This document shows positions 58,695 through 64,000 of a stretch of DNA of 64,000 bases, piece after piece. The notes under the pieces were generated by a model, which ran no database searches, was not told the origin of the DNA, and saw only the letters and a program-made list of their open reading frames with translations. Positions within the stretch are counted from its first letter, which is position 1. Each line of letters begins with the position of its first letter. Source of the stretch: Paraflavitalea devenefica (GTDB lineage: Bacteria; Bacteroidota; Bacteroidia; Chitinophagales; Chitinophagaceae); contig NZ_JAARML010000001.1 of assembly GCF_011759375.1 (NCBI RefSeq), forward strand, positions 930,001 through 994,000. Reading direction: 5' to 3'. The translations under genes and the position numbers were made by a program.

Positions 58695-60158
58695 TTATGC
58701 AATGAGCTCTTTTCCGATGCGCATGGTTTGCGCTATTAATATGTCAAAATCTTCCAACCTGCTGCGGTGATTGGTAATGGCTGCGCGGATCGCATATTTA
58801 CCATTCAGTAGCGTGTAGGAAGGTGCGGCAATGCCCTGTTCCTGTAACCGCATGAGTATTTCCTTGTTGATGATGTTCAACGCTGAGTCGTCCAAACCAC
58901 CGGGATTAAAACGGAAGCATACAATGTTCAACGGTACTTCCGCCAGCAATTCCAGGTTATGCTCTTCCTGTACCAATCCTGCGAGGTATTGGGCCTGCCG
59001 CAGGTTTTTCCGGATCATGTATTGATAGCGCCGGATGCCATGCTCTTTTAAAGACATCCATACTTTCAATGCCTTGAATCCCCGGGATAACTCCATTCCA
59101 TAGTTGCTGAAAGGATCAGGTCCACCCGACAGGCCCCGCTCATGTTGTACGAGATAGGTAACAGCGGTGGCAAATGCTTCCCGGTGAATGGCGGCATCAC
59201 GGATGAGCACACAGGCCACTTCATAGTTCACATATAACCATTTGTGAAAATCAAACGAAAGGCTGTCTGCCAGCTCGAGCCCTTTCAACCGATCATCAAA
59301 CTCAGGCAATATTTTGGGAACAGCGCCAAATGCCCCATCAATGTGGAACCACAGGTTTTCCTGTTGGGCGATGGCGGCCAGCTCTTCCAGGGGATCAATT
59401 GCTCCTGTGTTGACCGTACCTGCATTACCAACGATGCAAAACGGAAGGTGGCCGGCCTCGCGGTCTTCCCGGATCATCTGCCTTAACAGGTCTACCCGTA
59501 TACGGTACTGATCATCTACCGGTACTTTCCGGAAGTTATCACTGCCTATACCAATTACTTCCACCCCTTTCACTACACAATTGTGTGTTTCTGCAGAACC
59601 ATATACGATCATCTGTGCGGGAACGGCCTGTAAGCCTTTTTTCCGGATAGATTTGTTGAAGTGGTTCCTGGCTACTACCAGGGCTGTAATGTTAGCGAGC
59701 GAAGCACCGCTGACCAATAGGCCACTGGCTGTTTTGGGGAAGCCCATCATTTCCTTTGACCATTCTATTACCTGCTTTTCCACATACATGGGCATGTGAT
59801 CACCAATGCTCACGTTGGCGTTCATACCGGCAGCCAGCATATCGGCCAGCATGCCCAACGGTGTGCCGCCGCCCTGCACCCATGACCAGAAGCGGGGATG
59901 CCCGTTTTCTGTATTGTAGGGTAATATCTGGGTGAAGAAATGCTCGTATACTTCTGTGGCCTCCTGGGGGAATTGGGGCAGCGGATGCTCCATGCTGTTC
60001 AATGCATATTTGGAGGGCTTTTTCCAGGCTGGCCTTTGCCGTGATGACTGGTAGTAATCGAACATGTCATCCAACATACGGTGACCCAGTTCTTTTAAGG
60101 AAGCCCAGTCTGCAGGGTCTAATGTCTCTTCTTCGAGTAACTCCGGAACTCTTTCCAT
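58695..60158 (-). CDS. Group II PLP-dependent decarboxylase (aromatic-amino-acid/GadB-like)
   Basis: A 487-residue enzyme of the DOPA/tryptophan decarboxylase type: MLDDMFDYYQSSRQRPAWKKP at the N-terminus, RFWSWVQGGGTPLGMLADMLAAGMNANVSIGDH, IVGNAGTVNTGAIDPLEELAAI, WFHIDGAFGAVP, and DSLSFDFHKWLYVNYEVACVLIRD, where the HKW lysine binds PLP. It would convert an amino acid to an amine and CO2. Which amino acid cannot be read from the sequence. ATG 60158 is preferred to an upstream GTG. Perhaps in one transcript with ilvE. Confidence 0.88.
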   Translation of the reverse strand: MERVPELLEEETLDPADWASLKELGHRMLDDMFDYYQSSRQRPAWKKPSKYALNSMEHPLPQFPQEATEVYEHFFTQILPYNTENGHPRFWSWVQGGGTPLGMLADMLAAGMNANVSIGDHMPMYVEKQVIEWSKEMMGFPKTASGLLVSGASLANITALVVARNHFNKSIRKKGLQAVPAQMIVYGSAETHNCVVKGVEVIGIGSDNFRKVPVDDQYRIRVDLLRQMIREDREAGHLPFCIVGNAGTVNTGAIDPLEELAAIAQQENLWFHIDGAFGAVPKILPEFDDRLKGLELADSLSFDFHKWLYVNYEVACVLIRDAAIHREAFATAVTYLVQHERGLSGGPDPFSNYGMELSRGFKALKVWMSLKEHGIRRYQYMIRKNLRQAQYLAGLVQEEHNLELLAEVPLNIVCFRFNPGGLDDSALNIINKEILMRLQEQGIAAPSYTLLNGKYAIRAAITNHRSRLEDFDILIAQTMRIGKELIA

Positions 60159-60379
60159 ATACAACACGATTTAAGTTAAGACTATGCGAAGATGTAAAAG
60201 CGATGTGCGCGCAGCAACCCGATTCTTGCCCTTTCGCATAGCAGGTGTAACGACTTGCTGTTAACAGTACAAATCTCCTTTGATTTTTTTATTAAAAACA
60301 GATTCAGTTTTTTCAATTTTAGCTATATCAGATAGCATCTGTTACAGTAGTTGCCTGCCGTGGCAGTACAGAAAAAGCC

Positions 60380-60421
60380 GGGGCCCATTGGGTCCGCCCG
60401 GTGGCGGACCCAATGGGCCCC
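60380..60421 (-). terminator. Perfect 19-bp hairpin with 4-nt loop
   Basis: The arm at 60380-60398 (GGGGCCCATTGGGTCCGCC) is the exact reverse complement of 60403-60421, loop CGGT. On the minus strand it is followed by GGCTTTTT, so it could terminate the small gene at 60494-60664. Its arm length and purity exceed all other terminators here; a mobile or repeat origin is possible. Confidence 0.7.
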
Positions 60422-60493
60422 TTAACGTTTAAACTTCAAATGGGAAAGGATCAGGGCGCTGTTTTTACTGTACAGCAACAGGTTACAATTCCT

Positions 60494-60664
60494 CTATTGC
60501 AAGGTGATGGTATATGCCTGCGGGGAGGTAGTTTCAAGGTACCCGCCGGCATGGTCAATTTTTGGGCGAGCCGGCTTTGCGACTATGCCGCCGGCATTGT
60601 TTTCCCTGGCTACTGTAAATCCCATTGAGACAATGATGCACAACAGGATGGCAATCTTTTTCAT
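60494..60664 (-). CDS. Tiny secreted peptide
   Basis: A 56-residue protein with a good signal peptide (MKKIAILLCIIVSMGFTVA) and a polar mature part of about 35 residues (RENNAGGIVAKPARPKIDHAGGYLETTSPQAYTITLQ). No known family; such peptides with His/Pro-rich tails are common in Bacteroidetes genomes. It ends 73 bp before the strong hairpin at 60380-60421. Confidence 0.5.
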   Translation of the reverse strand: MKKIAILLCIIVSMGFTVARENNAGGIVAKPARPKIDHAGGYLETTSPQAYTITLQ

Positions 60665-60804
60665 ACAAAGGTGTTGGCTGGTAAACAAAAGCAAATTCAG
60701 ATACGGGACAAATGTCTACCAGATCACCTCAGCGGGCAATAGCAGCATGCCTGAACTGTTGTTTTGGAGGTATGAAATGATGGATTCTTTTCTCCGCAGC
60801 GCCC

Positions 60805-60899
60805 TCCCGCTGGGGCGGGACAAGTTCTACGGAAGACACTGCGAAGGAAATCAAAGCCGGAGGCTTTGAAATAGGCGTCGCGAGCCAGAGGCTGGCGAC
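60805..60899. repeat. Cluster of minimal hairpins
   Basis: TCCCGC-TGGG-GCGGGA (60805-60820), TCAAAGCC-GGA-GGCTTTGA (60851-60869) and GTCGCGAGCC-AGA-GGCTGGCGAC (60877-60899; one mismatch). The last is a sibling of the hairpin at 41128-41150. Located between the small peptide gene and the 3' end of the acyl-CoA synthetase. Confidence 0.7.
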
Positions 60900-60923
60900 T
60901 GAGGGAAAGGCGGAAGACAGTTT

Positions 60924-62729
60924 TTAACTGACGGTTTCCTGCCGGGTATCCTGGTAAATGCGCTCAATGGCATCGCGGAATTTCTCCATGATGACTTTGC
61001 GCTTCAGGCTTAGTTTGGGCGTCATTTCGCCGGTTTCTATGCTCCATTCCCGGGGCAGCAGCTCAAATTTCTTGATCTGCTCTACATGGTTGAAGTATTT
61101 GTTGAAGTTCTCCACGAGGTCTTTATAGAGGTGCATGACGGGTGGCTGGTTGATGAGTTCTTCTGTAGTGGTTGCCTTTATACCCTGCTGCCTTGCCCAG
61201 TCTTTGAGGTTACTGATGGCCGGCACAATGAGCGCGCCTACAAATTTCCTTTCTGCGCCTACGACCATTACCTGCTCTACAAAGGGCGATTCTTTCAGTT
61301 TATTTTCAATGGGGAGCGGCGCCACGTATTTACCGCCACTGGTCTTAAACATTTCTTTTTTGCGGTCGGTGATTTTCAGGAACCTGTTTTCCACGATCAT
61401 CCCAATGTCGCCGGTATGGTACCATCCATCGGTAATGGCATCCTGTGTAAGATCGGGCCGTTTGTAGTAACCCATCATGACATTGGGGCCTTTGCTGAGT
61501 ATTTCTCCATCTTCTGCAATTTTCACTTCTACGTTGTTGATCAGCGGCCCAACAGAGCCAAACAGCCTGTCTTTTTCCTGGTAACGGTTTACACTGATGA
61601 CAGGAGAGGTTTCTGTTAATCCATACCCTTCCATAATGGGAATGCCCGCCGCCGTAAAGATGCGTATCAATCTTACCTGGCAGGCAGCGCCGCCCGTTAC
61701 AATACACAACAACCTATTGCCCAGGGCTTCGCGCCATTTACTGAATATAAGTTTGTTGGCCAGCGCCAGTTGCATCCTGTAGCCGATGCCCATGTTTTTG
61801 TTGATCTCGAACCGGGTGGCCAGGTCATGAGCCCAGAAAAAGAGTTTCCTTTTGATACCGGTCAGCTCCGCTCCCTTGGCCATGATCTTGTCATACACTT
61901 TTTCCAGCAGGCGGGGCACGGTGGTAAACATGGTAGGCTTTACCTCTTTGAGGTTATCGCCAATGGTTTCCAGGCTCTCTGCGTAGTAGATGGAGGTGCC
62001 CTTGAAGAGGTACACATAGCTTACCATGCGTTCGAACACGTGGTTCAATGGCAGGAAGCTCAGGGCACGCATGTTATCACCTGGCGGAAAGCAGGGAATA
62101 GAATCGAGTACATTACTGAGCAGGTTCCGGTGCGACAGCATGACACCCTTGGGCGTACCCGTAGTACCGGAAGTATAGATGATGGTAGCAAGATCTTCAT
62201 ACCGGATCGAATCTGCAATGGCAGCAGCTTTCCCCAGCCCTGCTTCATCGGCCAGACTTATTACATCTTTCCAATACCGGGCATTCGCAACATGCTCAAA
62301 GGTGAAGATGTCTGTAAGCGAGGGAACACGGTCTTTCACGCTGAGCACTTTGTGAAATAGTTCTTCATCATTTACAAAGATCATTTTGACCTGTGCGTCC
62401 TGCAGGATGAATTCCAGTTCATTCACATTAATGGTAGGGTAAACCGGCGTGAGGATGGCGCCAATCCGTTGCACTGCCATGTCAATCATTAACCATTCGG
62501 GGCGGTTCTTGCTGATGATGGCTATTTTATCACGGCCTTCAGCCGTCATATCACCGGCACTGATACCGAGGTTCAGTAACCCGGCACTTAGTTTATCTAC
62601 CGTGTCTTTAACCTGTTGTGTGCTATAGGTACACCATTGACCATTTTCCTTACCGGCCAGCATATCCGGTAAAGGCGTACGTTCAAGATGGTATTGAATA
62701 CAGTCGAAAAGGCGCCTGGGTTCAGTCAT
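60924..62729 (-). CDS. Long-chain fatty-acid-CoA ligase (AMP-binding)
   Basis: A 601-residue adenylate-forming enzyme: TIIYTSGTTGTPKGVMLSHRNLLSNVL (P-loop), GYGLTETSPVISVN (fatty-acid signature), GWYHTGDIGMIVENRFLKITDRKKEMFKTSGGKYVAP (hinge) and C-terminal MTPKLSLKRKVI with the catalytic-region lysine. Activates long-chain fatty acids as acyl-CoA at the membrane for beta-oxidation or lipid synthesis. Normal length. Monocistronic. Confidence 0.93.
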   Translation of the reverse strand: MTEPRRLFDCIQYHLERTPLPDMLAGKENGQWCTYSTQQVKDTVDKLSAGLLNLGISAGDMTAEGRDKIAIISKNRPEWLMIDMAVQRIGAILTPVYPTINVNELEFILQDAQVKMIFVNDEELFHKVLSVKDRVPSLTDIFTFEHVANARYWKDVISLADEAGLGKAAAIADSIRYEDLATIIYTSGTTGTPKGVMLSHRNLLSNVLDSIPCFPPGDNMRALSFLPLNHVFERMVSYVYLFKGTSIYYAESLETIGDNLKEVKPTMFTTVPRLLEKVYDKIMAKGAELTGIKRKLFFWAHDLATRFEINKNMGIGYRMQLALANKLIFSKWREALGNRLLCIVTGGAACQVRLIRIFTAAGIPIMEGYGLTETSPVISVNRYQEKDRLFGSVGPLINNVEVKIAEDGEILSKGPNVMMGYYKRPDLTQDAITDGWYHTGDIGMIVENRFLKITDRKKEMFKTSGGKYVAPLPIENKLKESPFVEQVMVVGAERKFVGALIVPAISNLKDWARQQGIKATTTEELINQPPVMHLYKDLVENFNKYFNHVEQIKKFELLPREWSIETGEMTPKLSLKRKVIMEKFRDAIERIYQDTRQETVS

Positions 62730-62851
62730 AACAATCGTTGTTTACAATATATAAATCAAGGGGCACATTGATGCAACATCCGGAAGCTCCCTATTGTTGT
62801 TTTTTCCCGGCTATTGGCCATCAAATTACCAAATAAGTGGTAATAAAAAAA

Positions 62852-62872
62852 GCTCCCCGCAAAGCGGGAAGC
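62852..62872 (-). terminator. Intrinsic terminator of the TPR gene
   Basis: GCTCCCCGC (62852-62860) pairs with GCGGGAAGC (62864-62872; one mismatch), loop AAA; on the minus strand seven T follow. It is 28 bp after the stop at 62901. Confidence 0.88.
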
Positions 62873-62900
62873 CTTATTGATAATCAGATGGTCTGAATAG

Positions 62901-63923
62901 TTATTTGGAAGCAGTCTGGTAATACTGACCGCCCGGCAGTTTAAACACCCGGTTGCGCTGGAAGGTATTGAACTGGTTATAGGCTTCCGTATTTGCTTTG
63001 GTCCAGTTCTCATACGCCGCCAGGTTGCTGGCCGCCCCAAAGATCCACTGGTTATAGGCCTCAAATATGCCTGATTTCAGCAATTGCTGCTGGTATTCGA
63101 ATAAACGGGAAGGCTGTCCTTTGGCATATTTCTCAAACCAGGTGGTCACAAATTTGGTCCTGATGGCCGATAGGGTTTCCGGCGTAACGCCATTGGCGGC
63201 TACATAGCCCGACTGGGTTTTCATGATGTCCAGGAAAGCCCGTATAAAGTTGTTTTTAGTATCCTGGTTTTTGGTAAGGTCACTGTCTGTAAATAGTTTT
63301 TTATAAGAGTCCAGCAGGATGTTCTTGATCTCGGGGGTGCGCTTTGAATAGCTCTCCAGGTTGACGAAGATCTCGCCATAGATCAATGCCCATACTTTAT
63401 CTTTTGTGAAGAAGTAGTATTTGGCGGCATTGTAGTAGTTGCCGGAGTGGTTGGGATCTACTTCTATGCCTTTTTCCCATTGCTTGACGGCATCGGAATA
63501 ATTCTTTTTGCTCCACAGCATTTCCCCGTACTCACTGTATAATACACCGCTGTTGGGAAATTTCTTAAGCGCTGCCCGGTACATTTTTTCGGCATCTTTT
63601 GCCTCTTCAATGGCCTTGTATACCATTCCCAATATCTGGAAGCTTTGTACATCAGCATCCTGCAATTCGGGGAAAGGCTTAGCTACTTCCAGTGCATGGA
63701 CATAATCGCGGTTCAGGTAGTAGGCAAAAGCCAGGTCTTTTTTAAGTTCCAGGTTAGTGGTCTCTTTTTCTATGGCCCGGTTCAGCACGAGGATGGCATT
63801 GGGATAGTCGCCCTGCCGGGTAAAGGCTTTGGCTTTTTCCTGTAAAGCTTTCCAATCCTGATCCTGGGCACCGGCAACGCCTGCTGATAAACACAAAATG
63901 GCAGCGAAGAAGAATCTTTTCAT
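62901..63923 (-). CDS. Exported tetratricopeptide-repeat protein
   Basis: A 340-residue protein: signal peptide (MKRFFFAAILCLSAGVAGAQ), then helical TPR-type repeats (WKALQEKAKAFTRQGDYPNAILVLNRAIE; LKKDLAFAYYLNRDYVHALEVAKPF; LGMVYKAIEEAKDAEKMYRAALKKFPNSGVLYSEYGEMLWSKKNYSDAVKQWEKGIEVDPNHSGNYYNAAKYYFFTKDKV). The last 150 residues are helical but not clearly TPR. Expected to scaffold protein contacts in the periplasm or at the outer membrane. The ATG at 63923 fits the signal peptide. Confidence 0.8.
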   Translation of the reverse strand: MKRFFFAAILCLSAGVAGAQDQDWKALQEKAKAFTRQGDYPNAILVLNRAIEKETTNLELKKDLAFAYYLNRDYVHALEVAKPFPELQDADVQSFQILGMVYKAIEEAKDAEKMYRAALKKFPNSGVLYSEYGEMLWSKKNYSDAVKQWEKGIEVDPNHSGNYYNAAKYYFFTKDKVWALIYGEIFVNLESYSKRTPEIKNILLDSYKKLFTDSDLTKNQDTKNNFIRAFLDIMKTQSGYVAANGVTPETLSAIRTKFVTTWFEKYAKGQPSRLFEYQQQLLKSGIFEAYNQWIFGAASNLAAYENWTKANTEAYNQFNTFQRNRVFKLPGGQYYQTASK

Positions 63924-63929
63924 AGGCGC

Positions 63930-63937
63930 CAAAGATA
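63930..63937 (-). promoter_or_regulatory. -7 box TATCTTTG just before the TPR gene
   Basis: Perfect TAnnTTTG on the minus strand ending six bases before the ATG at 63923, as for gldA. Implies a leaderless or very short-leader transcript if used. No -33 TTG found. Confidence 0.42.
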
Positions 63938-63970
63938 CAGTTTTTCGAATTGGAGGTACCAGGGGAGATG

Positions 63971-64000
63971 TTAAAGCTTCATCCTGAGCAGTACCGGCAG
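63971..64000 (-). CDS. Possible C-terminal end of another gene (partial)
   Basis: On the minus strand the last bases of the window read LPVLLRMKL followed by TAA at 63973-63971. The pattern would suit the end of an outer-membrane protein or helix, but nine codons are too few to decide. Confidence 0.25.
   Translation of the reverse strand: MPVLLRMKL

Noticed and set aside
60666..60695. Promoter CACCTTTG with TTTG 18 bp upstream for the 56-residue peptide
   Set aside because: The box ends one base before the ATG, so transcription would start inside the coding sequence; recorded only as a weak match.

Overview
The window is chromosomal DNA of a member of the Bacteroidota, most likely from the Chitinophagia (Chitinophagaceae-like). 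The evidence is a gliding-motility ABC ATPase (GldA type), a secreted protein with a type IX secretion C-terminal sorting domain, a DivIC/FtsB-like protein beside enolase, many SusD-free but typically Bacteroidetes protein families (ECF sigma factor followed by a membrane/beta-barrel protein, 790-residue FtsX-type permease), scarcity of Shine-Dalgarno sequences and several TAnnTTTG-type -7 promoter boxes. The exact species cannot be read from the sequence. I saw no rRNA, tRNA, insertion sequence, prophage or CRISPR array; the region looks like core genome interleaved with short dispersed repeats.

Layout. 1-2.4 kb: tail of a beta-barrel protein, a DMT-type transporter, an L,D-transpeptidase and an alpha/beta hydrolase. 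2.6-6.6 kb: acetyl-CoA synthetase divergent from an MHS-family transporter with a large periplasmic insertion plus a tiny membrane protein. 6.8-9.6 kb: small membrane protein, SulP transporter and beta-carbonic anhydrase (probable bicarbonate uptake/hydration unit). 9.7-15.1 kb: polysaccharide deacetylase lipoprotein, 2-oxoacid:ferredoxin oxidoreductase alpha subunit without its beta partner, an HD-domain/PycTM-like membrane protein, a SdiA-regulated-like lipoprotein, an XRE regulator. 15.2-22.9 kb: GAF-like 796-residue protein, endonuclease III, small protein, DivIC, enolase, DUF4259 protein, GldA, second carbonic anhydrase. 23-30.5 kb: GH3/serine-hydrolase fusion, MutL, membrane-anchored beta-barrel protein and its ECF sigma factor. 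30.8-34.8 kb: SurE, a lipid kinase, then a sulfotransferase convergent with APS kinase and an Asp/Asn-hydroxylase-like oxygenase. 35.6-41.9 kb: complete suf operon (sufA-like, sufB, sufC, sufD, sufS, sufE, sufT-like). 41.9-50.6 kb: FtsX-type permease, TolC/RND/adaptor efflux operon and an ArsR regulator with two palindromic operators. 51-56.7 kb: T9SS cargo, AraC regulator, a 746-bp structured non-coding stretch, a two-component system, a small CBM48 protein. 56.8-64 kb: SDR, branched-chain aminotransferase, PLP decarboxylase, a tiny secreted peptide, acyl-CoA synthetase, TPR protein and perhaps the tail of another gene.

The most interesting points are (i) the sulfotransferase / APS kinase / 2OG-oxygenase trio, which looks like a hydroxylation-plus-sulfation unit of unknown product; (ii) an HD-PycTM protein resembling Pycsar effectors but with no cyclase nearby; (iii) a protein that appears to link an inner-membrane helix to a beta-barrel through a 230-residue disordered linker, encoded directly after an ECF sigma factor; (iv) families of short-word intergenic repeats that fold into long hairpins and have also invaded the MutL linker; (v) a separate set of tiny hairpins with 3-nt loops; and (vi) a clear ArsR-type operator pair over the RND efflux promoter. 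All functional names are from reading the translated sequences; no database search was possible.
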